Shown here one piece after another: positions 1-5,224 of a stretch of DNA of 6,923 nucleotides. The stretch lies in the NCBI GenBank assembly GCA_964386505.1, contig CAYLSM010000231.1, forward strand, positions 1 to 6,923, read 5' to 3'. Each line of letters begins with the position of its first letter. The first letter of the stretch is position 1. A model generated the notes under the pieces. That model was given only the letters and a program-made list of their open reading frames with translations. It ran no database searches and was not told where the DNA came from. This stretch comes from JAJFUG01 sp964386505. Its GTDB lineage: Bacteria; Gemmatimonadota; Glassbacteria; GWA2-58-10. The translations under genes were made by a program, and so were the position numbers.

Positions 1-73
1 CCGCCGAAAGAATGGCCACCAGGGCCACGGCGACGATGATTTCGATCAGAGTGAAGCCTTTGCTGTTACGCAT
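1..73 (-). CDS. Type IV prepilin / pseudopilin, N-terminal fragment
   Basis: Only the first 24 codons lie in the window; the gene continues past the left edge. The translation starts MRNSKG|FTLIEIIVAVAL, a textbook class III (prepilin) leader. It has a short basic leader, Gly at -1, Phe at +1 of the mature protein and the conserved Glu at +5, followed by a hydrophobic helix. Prepilin peptidase (PilD family) would cleave after Gly6 and N-methylate Phe. The ATG at 73..71 is chosen because AAGGAGG lies at 84..78, four bases upstream; the ATG at 77..75 reaches a stop after three codons. Major pilin, minor pilin and type II secretion pseudopilin cannot be told apart without the C-terminal part. 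The gene is divergent from the glycan genes and probably unrelated to them in function. Confidence 0.9.
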   Translation of the reverse strand, partial: MRNSKGFTLIEIIVAVALVAILSA

Positions 74-152
74 CCATCCTCCTTATACGGGAAGGAAATG
101 TGGGAATCGGAGCAGAGTGCCCAAAAAATATCCCCATTTGTGGTAACGTAAA

Positions 153-168
153 GGCAAGTCCCGTACCG
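153..168 (-). promoter_or_regulatory. Candidate sigma-54 (-24/-12) promoter for the prepilin gene
   Basis: On the minus strand, 168..153 reads CGGTACGGGACTTGCC. Against the RpoN consensus TGGCACG-N4-TTGCW it keeps the essential GG (167-166) and GC (155-154) with exactly ten bases between them, plus the ACG and TTGC blocks. By my count it matches 9 of the 12 constrained positions. A transcript would start near 142 and give a leader of about 70 nt before the prepilin ATG. Known biology fits: pilA genes in several bacteria depend on sigma-54 and PilR. A GG-N10-GC match also exists on the plus strand (142-155), but its other positions are poor. Confidence 0.5.
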
Positions 169-286
169 AATCAAAGTCTCCCATGTCAACATCCAGGACC
201 GTCATCAATATCTTCTTGTCCCCCAGTGATTTTTCGACTCATCCCACTCCGGATAAAAAGCCGAAAATAACGCTTCCACTCTCAAT

Positions 287-308
287 AAATGTGTTAAATA
301 ACACATTT
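287..308. promoter_or_regulatory. Perfect 22-bp palindrome, candidate CRP/FNR-type operator
   Basis: The arms AAATGTGTTA (287-296) and TAACACATTT (299-308) are exact inverted repeats around AA. The core 290-305, TGTGTTAAATAACACA, has the 5-6-5 layout of CRP/FNR-family sites (consensus TGTGA-N6-TCACA) with only the fifth base of each half differing. Its centre (297.5) lies about 42-45 bp upstream of the start expected from the extended -10 at 327-335, close to the class II activator position. It also lies about 155 bp upstream of the start expected from the sigma-54 site, a usual distance for an enhancer-binding protein. Which regulator binds is unknown. Confidence 0.5.
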
Positions 309-326
309 TCTTAAACTTTTTATGTG

Positions 327-335
327 TGGTATAAC
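327..335 (+). promoter_or_regulatory. Extended -10 element, candidate promoter of the rightward glycan genes
   Basis: TGGTATAAC matches the extended -10 pattern TGnTATAAT with one mismatch in the hexamer. No good -35 box lies 16-18 bp upstream (the best stretches keep about three of six bases). This fits a promoter that relies on the extended -10 and on an activator bound at the palindrome 287-308. The predicted start near 339-342 leaves a leader of about 125 nt before the ATG at 466. Confidence 0.35.
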
Positions 336-465
336 CTAAAACCACCTCCAAGCTCTTTTTCAATATCAGCACAATTGTCAGAGCCGGTGAAAACAGTTGT
401 TGCACCTTCCGGACGGCTGTATTTTATGGCGGAGTGCGCCGCATCACCATCCGGGGGACAAGTTG

Positions 466-1587
466 ATGGCAATAAGAAGGCCGGTTGAAAGCGGTTCGAC
501 TTTGATGATCGGCCCGGTGGCCTGGGGCGGTGTCTGGGGCCACGGTCCCGAGCTGGCGCGCCACCTGGCCCTTTCCCGCCCTGTGGAATACCTCGACCCG
601 CCACGCCCGCCCGGAGAATGCGCCCCCTCGTTCCAACCCGGAGAAGCCTATCCCCTGCCCGAGGCTGTCCGCGCAATCCACCGCCGCAGCCGCTTCCGTC
701 CGGGCATTCTCTACGGGCTGGCGCTGGAGTGGGCCAACCTGTGCGCCGCGGTGCGCAGCCGGGCATCGAGCCTGGTCACCTACTACGCTCTGGGCTCGGT
801 GCTGGCCCTGGCCTGGTTCAGGTTGCGGGGACGGCGAAGCCTGTTTGTCTATGCCGATTTCCCGGACATCCTGCGCAGCGCGGTGGCCCGGTTCCTGTTC
901 CGTGTGCTCGGGCTGCGTCTGACCACAGCCCTGGCGACTCGCGGCAGCCTGGCCACCAGCCGCCTTCTTTACGAGGACCTGGGACGGCTCACCGTGCGTC
1001 GTCACCATGTGCCCAACGGCGTGCGGCTGGATGAAATCACGGCTCTCAGGACCGAGAGAGAACCCGGCTCCGGCTTTACCGTCGGCTTTGTCGGGTTCTT
1101 CGGCCCCTGGGTGCACCTGGAGAGCGTGGCCGCAGCAGCCCGGCTCTGCCCGTCCGTGCGTTTCGAGCTGGCGGGAGAGGGCCCGGCGCGCGCCCGGCTT
1201 CACGAGGAGGACATCCCGGGCAATATGGTATTCCTCGGACGGCTGCCGCACGCGGAGGTGTTCCGACGCATCGCCGTCTGGGACCTGGGCCTGGTCCCGT
1301 TCCGGATCAATCCCCTGACCGACCGGGTCAGCCCTGTCAAGCTGTTCGAGTACTGGGCCCTGGGCTGCCCGGTGCTGGCCAGCCCCTGCCGCGAGCTGGC
1401 CCTGACTGCCGAGACTGCCCCCGCGGCCCTCACACTCTACCGTGATCCCGATTCCCTGGCCGCGGCGATCCGCGCTTTCCAGGAGGACCCGGAGCGGCTG
1501 ACCGCCGCCTCGGCCGAGGCCCGCATGGCAGTGAAGGAATACGACTGGAAGGAACTGGGCCGGAAAATCCAGACCCTGCTCGACTGA
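466..1587 (+). CDS. Glycosyltransferase, TuaH-like (GT-B fold)
   Basis: This is a predicted cytoplasmic sugar transferase of 373 aa that would move a sugar from a nucleotide donor to a glycan or lipid-linked acceptor. Visible features: the N-terminal GPVAWGGVWGHG segment (about 16-27), usual near the acceptor side of such enzymes; a domain-linker motif VPNGVRLDE (182-190); a second Rossmann domain beginning GFVGFFGPW; and the donor-site block PFRINPLTDRVSPVKLFEY (278-296) followed by WALGCPVL. The 'NPLT..VSPVKLFEY' form is typical of TuaH-type glycosyltransferases of teichuronic acid and exopolysaccharide loci. The ATG at 466 is preferred because GGGGGA (453-458) lies 7 bases upstream; a TTG at 397 would add 23 unconserved residues. 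It is the first gene of the rightward set. Donor and acceptor cannot be read from the sequence. Confidence 0.85.
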   Translation: MAIRRPVESGSTLMIGPVAWGGVWGHGPELARHLALSRPVEYLDPPRPPGECAPSFQPGEAYPLPEAVRAIHRRSRFRPGILYGLALEWANLCAAVRSRASSLVTYYALGSVLALAWFRLRGRRSLFVYADFPDILRSAVARFLFRVLGLRLTTALATRGSLATSRLLYEDLGRLTVRRHHVPNGVRLDEITALRTEREPGSGFTVGFVGFFGPWVHLESVAAAARLCPSVRFELAGEGPARARLHEEDIPGNMVFLGRLPHAEVFRRIAVWDLGLVPFRINPLTDRVSPVKLFEYWALGCPVLASPCRELALTAETAPAALTLYRDPDSLAAAIRAFQEDPERLTAASAEARMAVKEYDWKELGRKIQTLLD

Positions 1588-1698
1588 GTGAGAGGCTGAC
1601 GGCCCGCTTTTTGCTTCAGTCACAAAAAACGGAAAAAAGTGCAGTCTTTAAAATACAGCAAACCCACCCTGTCTGAACGTAAAAAGGAACCCCGACGG

Positions 1699-2766
1699 AT
1701 GCTGAATTTCGCTCTCATCGGCTGCGGACGGATAAGCCGCAAGCACGTTGGCGTGCTGAGCGAGCTGCCAGGAGCGCGCCTGGCAGCGGTCTGCGATATT
1801 GTGCCCTCCCGCGCCGAGGTCGTGGCGGCCCCGCTTGGCATTCCCTGGTACACCGATTTCCACGAGATGCTGCGCCGGGAAAAGATCGACGTGGTCAACA
1901 TCCTCACCCCCAGCGGCCTGCACGGTGAGCATGCCATGCAGGTGGTGTCCTACGGCGTGCATATAGTGGTGGAAAAGCCGATGGCCCTCACCCTGACCGA
2001 GGCCGACCGCATGATCGAGGCCTGCGACCGGGCCGGGGTGAAACTGTTCGTAGTCAAGCAGAACCGCTGCAACCTGGCCGTGCAGCAGTTGCGGCGCGCC
2101 CTGGAATCCGGACGGTTCGGCAAGCTGGTGCTGGGCACGGTGCGGGTGCGCTGGTGCCGCGACCAGAAATACTACGACCAGGACGGATGGCGCGGCACTT
2201 GGGCCATGGACGGCGGAGTGTTCACCAACCAGGCCAGCCATCACATCGACCTTCTGGAATGGTGCATGGGCGAGGTGGAAACCGTATTCGCCCGCACCGC
2301 GACCCGCCTGGTGGATATCGAGACCGAGGACACCGGCGTGGCCGTGCTCAAGTTCGCCAATGGCGCCCTGGGCGTGATCGAGGCCACGACCGCCACCCGT
2401 CCACGCGACCTGGAGGGCTCAATTTCGATTCTGGGCGAGCGGGGTTCGGTGGAGATCGCCGGGTTCGCGGTCAACGAGATACGCACATGGCGTTTCACGG
2501 ATGAAACACCCGAGGATGAGCTGATCCGCACCCAGTACAACCAGAACCCGCCGGATGTCTACGGTTTCGGCCACCGTCTGTTCCTGCAGGGAGTGATCGA
2601 GACGATCAACTCCAACGCGCGCGCCCTGGTGGATGGCCTGGAGGGGCGCAAGTCGCTGGAGCTGATCCACGCCATCTACGAATCAGTGGAGACCGGCCAG
2701 GAGGTGGCGCTCAAGTTCCGGCCCCGCAAATGCCGTCTCGGGCGCAACAATTCCGTGCCGGGATGA
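1699..2766 (+). CDS. Gfo/Idh/MocA oxidoreductase, WlbA/WbpB-like UDP-GlcNAcA 3-dehydrogenase
   Basis: NAD-dependent dehydrogenase of 355 aa. An N-terminal Rossmann fold with IGCGRISRKH (7-16) and acidic Asp33 for the cofactor ribose is followed by VVEKPMALT (90-98), whose Lys93 is the family's conserved active-site lysine. The C-terminal domain has KQNR (120-123), a WRGTWAMDGG stretch (164-173), NQASHHIDLL (177-186; His181 is the likely catalytic His) and LEGSISILGERG (238-249). From memory this block series matches WlbA of Bordetella and WbpB of Pseudomonas, which oxidise UDP-GlcNAc uronic acid at C3 on the way to 2,3-diacetamido sugars. The specific substrate is inference; a related UDP-sugar dehydrogenase is possible. 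ATG 1699 is chosen because AAGGA (1684-1688) lies upstream and the family begins here. A 111-bp gap separates it from the glycosyltransferase. The tail after VALKF (336-340) is a basic 15-residue extension unlike the usual short end. The aminotransferase and acetyltransferase partners are not in the window. Confidence 0.85.
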   Translation: MLNFALIGCGRISRKHVGVLSELPGARLAAVCDIVPSRAEVVAAPLGIPWYTDFHEMLRREKIDVVNILTPSGLHGEHAMQVVSYGVHIVVEKPMALTLTEADRMIEACDRAGVKLFVVKQNRCNLAVQQLRRALESGRFGKLVLGTVRVRWCRDQKYYDQDGWRGTWAMDGGVFTNQASHHIDLLEWCMGEVETVFARTATRLVDIETEDTGVAVLKFANGALGVIEATTATRPRDLEGSISILGERGSVEIAGFAVNEIRTWRFTDETPEDELIRTQYNQNPPDVYGFGHRLFLQGVIETINSNARALVDGLEGRKSLELIHAIYESVETGQEVALKFRPRKCRLGRNNSVPG

Positions 2767-2769
2767 GCG

Positions 2770-2799
2770 TTCCGGCTGAAACCGGTATTTTCGCCGGAA
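2770..2799 (+). terminator. Hairpin directly after the dehydrogenase stop codon
   Basis: TTCCGGC (2770-2776) pairs with GCCGGAA (2793-2799). The stem continues with GAAA (2778-2781) pairing with TTTC (2789-2792), leaving one bulged T and a short loop: 11 pairs, starting three bases after the stop codon. There is no T-run downstream, so it is not a standard intrinsic terminator. It may mark the 3' end or protect the mRNA from exonucleases. Confidence 0.35.
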
Positions 2800-2810
2800 G
2801 TAGAGGTAGT

Positions 2811-2828
2811 GGCACGGCATGCCGTACC
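2811..2828. repeat. Palindromic repeat word, copy 1
   Basis: ACGGCATGCCGT (2814-2825) is a perfect palindrome, extended by GG/CC to 2811-2828 with one mismatched pair. It shares the 13-bp word GCACGGCATGCCG (2812-2824) with a second copy 121 bp downstream. Intergenic repeats built on GGCACGGCATGCCGTGCC occur in several bacterial genomes; that this is such a repeat is inference from memory. Confidence 0.5.
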
Positions 2829-2852
2829 CGATTAATCAGGATTAAATCCCCC

Positions 2853-2883
2853 TCAGCCCCCCGTTGTCAAAGGGGGAGGCTGA
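2853..2883. repeat. GC-rich hairpin between repeat copies
   Basis: TCAGCC (2853-2858) pairs with GGCTGA (2878-2883), and CCCC (2859-2862) with GGGG (2873-2876) past a bulged A. This leaves about ten unpaired bases in the loop. The flanking AAATCCCCCTC... and ...AGGGGGAGG wording looks like a common dispersed intergenic repeat type. No T-run follows. Confidence 0.4.
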
Positions 2884-2889
2884 CCGGCC

Positions 2890-2914
2890 TCCCGGCGTTC
2901 AGAGGCTGCCGGGA
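2890..2914. repeat. Short inverted repeat, 7-bp arms
   Basis: TCCCGGC (2890-2896) and GCCGGGA (2908-2914) are exact inverted repeats around an 11-base loop. It sits between the two copies of the 13-bp palindromic word and is part of the same palindrome-rich gap. Confidence 0.35.
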
Positions 2915-2932
2915 ATGCGGATGTCACGGAGA

Positions 2933-2948
2933 GCACGGCATGCCGCGC
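2933..2948. repeat. Palindromic repeat word, copy 2
   Basis: Second copy of GCACGGCATGCCG (2933-2945), in the same orientation as copy 1. CGGCATGCCG (2936-2945) is perfect, and GC/GC pairs extend it to 2933-2948 across one mismatch. The pair of copies brackets the two GC-rich hairpins, so 2811-2948 may be one degenerate element. Confidence 0.5.
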
Positions 2949-2989
2949 CCTTGCGGTTAGACATAGGACATGTTCCCGTGTTCTCTTTG

Positions 2990-3026
2990 CTGCTTTCGCC
3001 GAAACAAAAGCAGAAAAGGCCTTTTC
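2990..3026. repeat. Hairpin plus adjoining 14-bp palindrome ahead of the second glycosyltransferase
   Basis: CTGCTTT (2990-2996) pairs with AAAGCAG (3007-3013) around a 10-base loop. Sharing its last base is the uninterrupted palindrome GAAAAGGCCTTTTC (3013-3026), ending 31 bases before the ATG at 3058. The TTTT could act as a weak terminator tail, or the palindrome could be an operator. Nothing decides between these, and I see no clear sigma-70 promoter in the gap. Confidence 0.3.
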
Positions 3027-3057
3027 AAACCACTACTGATTGAAGGTTTACGGTCCA

Positions 3058-4215
3058 ATGCGGCTGCTGGTCATACCGAACGACCCGCTTTACAGGTACG
3101 TGACCAAGGGTGTGCTCAAGGCACGCTATTTCAACCCTTGTGACATGTTCGACGAGGTGCACGTGCTGAGCCTGGCCGAGCGGGACGAGGCGGTGGAGGC
3201 GGCGCAGATACTGGCGGGCCGGGCGAAAGTGCAGATACATGCGGTCGGCCGGCCCGGGCTTCGCTCCTGGCCCGCGGTGCGGCGGCGCGCGCTTGAACTT
3301 GCGCGCCGGATCGCCCCGGACCTGGTGCGCGGCTACAACCCGCTTCTCATGGGCTACCTGACTGTACTCTGCGCCCGGGCGGCCGGCGCGGTGAGTGTGG
3401 TCTCGGTGCACGGGGACTATTCTCTGGCGCGCAACGTGCGGATCTACGGCCTGCGGTTCCTTTTCAGCCCGCGCGGGCTCTACCAGTGCGCCCAGCACGT
3501 GCTGGGCTACAGCCGGACCACTCTCACCGGCGCGGACCACGTGATCTGCGCCTACAAGTTTCCCAGGCTCTGGGTGGACCACTGGCGACGCGAGGGTGTC
3601 TCGGTGATCTACAACCGGGTGGACCTCGAAAGTTTCCGTCCTGCGGAAAACCGGCCCGCAGACCTTCCCCGTCTGCGCGTGCTCAACGTGGGCCGCCAGT
3701 TCGAGGGCAACGACCCCACGGCAATAATCCAGGCCGTGGCGCGGGACACCCGCCTGGAGCTGACCCTGGTCGGCCACGGCCCCTATCACGAGAGGCTGAT
3801 CACCCTGGCGGGCAAGCTGGGAGCGGACGGGCGGATAACGTTCATCCCGCGGGTGTTCCACCACGACCTTCCGGAGGTCTACCGCAGTCATGATGTTTTC
3901 GCGATCGCGCGGGCCCACCCGGGGGTGTGTATCCCGGTGCTGGAGGCCTCGGCCAGCGGCCTTCCCGTGGTAATCAACCATCCGCTCTGGGAGCCGCTGC
4001 CCGAGGTTGTGGGCGATCTGGCCGAGGTGGTGGACAATTCAGCCGCAGGCTATGGCGCCGCGTTCAGCCGCCTGTTCGAGGATAGCGCCTACCGGACCAG
4101 CCGCGGCGCGGCACTGCGTGAGCTGACCCAAAGCTACAGCGGCGCGGCCATGGAGCGGACCGAGTGCGAACTCTATAACCGCCTGCTGGACGAACACACG
4201 GCCCGCAGCGCCTGA
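3058..4215 (+). CDS. Glycosyltransferase, GT4-like (GT-B fold)
   Basis: Predicted retaining sugar transferase of 385 aa acting at the cytoplasmic side on a glycan or lipid-linked intermediate. The N-terminal domain holds VRGYNPLLMGYL (90-101) and VSVHGDYSLARN (115-126), the usual acceptor-side layout. The linker motif NRVDLESFRP (186-195) is the GT4 'N.VD...F.P' signature, followed by VLNVGRQFEGNDP (208-220) and LVGHGPY (237-243). The donor-site stretch HPGVCIPVLEASASGLPVV (287-305) corresponds to E-x7-E. The second Glu (E296) is kept but the first acidic position is Pro288. ATG 3058 is preferred over TTG 3040 because GAAGG (3042-3046) lies upstream of the ATG and nothing suitable precedes the TTG. 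It follows a 291-bp palindrome-rich gap, so it may start its own transcript. The kinase gene begins 23 bp after its stop. Exact sugar and acceptor are unknown. Confidence 0.85.
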   Translation: MRLLVIPNDPLYRYVTKGVLKARYFNPCDMFDEVHVLSLAERDEAVEAAQILAGRAKVQIHAVGRPGLRSWPAVRRRALELARRIAPDLVRGYNPLLMGYLTVLCARAAGAVSVVSVHGDYSLARNVRIYGLRFLFSPRGLYQCAQHVLGYSRTTLTGADHVICAYKFPRLWVDHWRREGVSVIYNRVDLESFRPAENRPADLPRLRVLNVGRQFEGNDPTAIIQAVARDTRLELTLVGHGPYHERLITLAGKLGADGRITFIPRVFHHDLPEVYRSHDVFAIARAHPGVCIPVLEASASGLPVVINHPLWEPLPEVVGDLAEVVDNSAAGYGAAFSRLFEDSAYRTSRGAALRELTQSYSGAAMERTECELYNRLLDEHTARSA

Positions 4216-4238
4216 GACAGGCTAAATAAGGACGAGTC

Positions 4239-5018
4239 ATGCCCCCGAGCCTCAGACAGCGCGCCGCTTTCCTCTGGGCCGAGCGATTTATTCTGGCCGG
4301 ACGCGGCATTGTCCGCGACAGCCTGGCCCGCAGCCTGGGCCGCCCGGTGCGCCTGGAGCGCTACCTGCGCGGAAAAGGCTGGGGCGTCAAGTATATCGTG
4401 GCCGGGGAGAACCCGGACTGTCCCACGGCCCTGGTCAAGGTTGCCAGCCGCGTGATCGAGCGGCGGCTGCGGCGGGTGCAGGGGGCAAATTATCTTCCGC
4501 CCGTGGAGCGCTACCGTCAGGAGGCCGCGGTTATCGCCGCCCTGGCCCGCGAGGGCCTGGGGCCGGAGCTTCTGGACAGCGGCCCTGGCTGGTTCGCGCG
4601 CGGCTTTCTGCCAGGCCGTTGCCTGACCGAGCTGCCGCCGGACGAGCTGGCCGCGGCGCTGCCCTCAGTGCTGGCCGCGGTGGACCGGGCGTCGGCCGCC
4701 GGCATTTTCCACACGGACATGAACGCGGACAACGTGATTGTGGGCCGGCCGGACTGGCGAGTGGGGTTTATCGACAGCGAGTGGCCGCAGACCGGGGCGC
4801 TGGCCGGATTGGACACAGCCGCGGTGCGGCGCTACTGTCACCGCAGGTTGCTGTTCACCCTGGGACGGGATTATCCTGCCGTGGCAGAAACACAGTTCCG
4901 GGAGAGAATTCTCGGGCTCGTGCTGACCCATTTCGGCGCTTCCGCCGGACCGCTTTCCCGGGAAGAGGCCGCCCTTCTGCTGACCGGACGGGGGTTCACT
5001 GCCTGGAGGCTGGAATGA
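4239..5018 (+). CDS. Small kinase-fold protein, KdkA/WaaP/InaA- or APH-like phosphotransferase
   Basis: A 259-aa protein with all core residues of the eukaryotic-like kinase fold. It has a glycine-rich GKGWG (45-49), the ATP-binding lysine in TALVKVAS (Lys67), a helix-C glutamate in YRQEAAVI (Glu95), the catalytic loop HTDMNADN (158-165; His158, Asp160, Asn162, Asn165) and the metal-binding Asp179 in FIDSEWP in place of DFG. The H.D.N..N form resembles lipopolysaccharide core kinases and aminoglycoside-type phosphotransferases more than protein kinases. Among glycan genes the likely substrate is a sugar or lipid-linked saccharide, but that is inference. Length is close to that of KdkA-type kinases. 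ATG 4239 has AAGGA at 4228-4232, six bases upstream. There is no signal peptide or membrane segment, so it is probably cytoplasmic or peripheral. Its stop overlaps the next start as ATGA. Confidence 0.75.
   Translation: MPPSLRQRAAFLWAERFILAGRGIVRDSLARSLGRPVRLERYLRGKGWGVKYIVAGENPDCPTALVKVASRVIERRLRRVQGANYLPPVERYRQEAAVIAALAREGLGPELLDSGPGWFARGFLPGRCLTELPPDELAAALPSVLAAVDRASAAGIFHTDMNADNVIVGRPDWRVGFIDSEWPQTGALAGLDTAAVRRYCHRRLLFTLGRDYPAVAETQFRERILGLVLTHFGASAGPLSREEAALLLTGRGFTAWRLE
5005..5009 (+). promoter_or_regulatory. Strong ribosome binding site for the 69-aa gene
   Basis: GGAGG lies five bases before the ATG at 5015, inside the last codons of the kinase gene. It is the best Shine-Dalgarno in this stretch and supports translation of the short overlapping gene. 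Confidence 0.65.
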
Positions 5019-5224
5019 AACTGAAACTCAGGCTGCGGCTTTTCAGTGGTGGCAAAGCGCCTGAAACAGACAGCGGGACAATATTGCTCACCAGCCGGTC
5101 TCTTCCCGCCGCGCTTGGCCAACCTGATTCTGAATCCGAGACCTCCGGCTCCGGCGACACGCTGCGCTCCCACCTGGCCGCCCTGCCGGAGGGCTGGGTC
5201 CGCGATTTTCTCAGGTCAGTATGA
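5015..5224 (+). CDS. Small protein of unknown function, 69 aa, overlapping both neighbours
   Basis: I do not recognise this protein. The frame runs from ATG 5015 to TGA 5224. It overlaps the kinase stop by ATGA (5015-5018) and the deacetylase start by ATGA (5221-5224), the arrangement typical of translational coupling. A good GGAGG precedes it, whereas the deacetylase has only a weak AGG before its ATG and probably relies on ribosomes finishing this gene. The protein starts with a basic-hydrophobic MKLKLRLRLFSGGK, has a Ser/Glu/Asp/Gly-rich middle (about 39-51) and ends with HLAALPEGWVRDFLRSV, a likely amphipathic helix. It has no Cys, no clear signal peptide and no full membrane span. It could be a small partner or carrier for the flanking enzymes, a membrane-associating tether, or mainly a coupling leader; none of these is shown. 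Confidence 0.7.
   Translation: MKLKLRLRLFSGGKAPETDSGTILLTSRSLPAALGQPDSESETSGSGDTLRSHLAALPEGWVRDFLRSV

Larger units (their letters stand above)
74..465. other. Divergent intergenic region between prepilin and glycan genes
   Basis: No convincing gene is seen in this stretch. It holds the sigma-54-like site, the 22-bp palindrome and the extended -10 element, and is clearly more AT-rich than its surroundings from about 280 to 340. The last 80 bases can form short stems: GGTG 386-389 with CACC 403-406, and GGCG 428-431 with CGCC 437-440. I recognise no known riboswitch. The minus-strand frame from 405 to 205 starts with a GTG whose only GGAAG is directly adjacent, with no spacing, and resembles no family I know. 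Confidence 0.6.

Noticed and set aside
142..155. GG-N10-GC on the plus strand overlapping the minus-strand sigma-54 site
   Set aside because: Only the dinucleotides and a few other bases match, and it lies over 300 bp from the first rightward gene.
205..405. 66-aa minus-strand frame in the divergent intergenic region
   Set aside because: It starts with GTG with GGAAG directly adjacent and no usable spacing, has no recognisable motif, and overlaps the palindrome and promoter candidates.
384..465. Possible riboswitch in the leader of the first glycosyltransferase
   Set aside because: Only short 4-5 bp stems are visible and no known riboswitch core is recognisable.
424..1623. A 399-codon open frame on the minus strand covering the whole first glycosyltransferase, with similar long antisense frames at 3025-3981 and 5377-6384
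   Set aside because: High GC with codon-position bias leaves antisense frames open. The products are Gln/His/Arg/Pro-rich with no family motifs and the sense genes have clear motifs.
1649..1654. TAAAAT, a possible -10 box before the dehydrogenase
   Set aside because: It matches five of six bases but has no -35 at 16-18 bp; the area is simply A-rich, so it is not listed as a promoter.
1639..1698. Upstream GTG start adding 20 residues to the dehydrogenase
   Set aside because: The added residues are basic and unlike the family N-terminus, and the Rossmann strand begins right at the ATG 1699, which has its own AAGGA.
2811..2948. CRISPR array or attachment site
   Set aside because: There are only two copies of a 13-bp palindromic word with one 108-bp interval, not regular spacers; no integrase or cas gene is present.
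4619..5014. Upstream extension of the 69-aa gene frame back to 4619
   Set aside because: This part lies wholly within the kinase gene in another frame, is Gly/Arg/Ala-rich without motifs, and the ATG at 5015 has both the ribosome site and the stop/start overlap.
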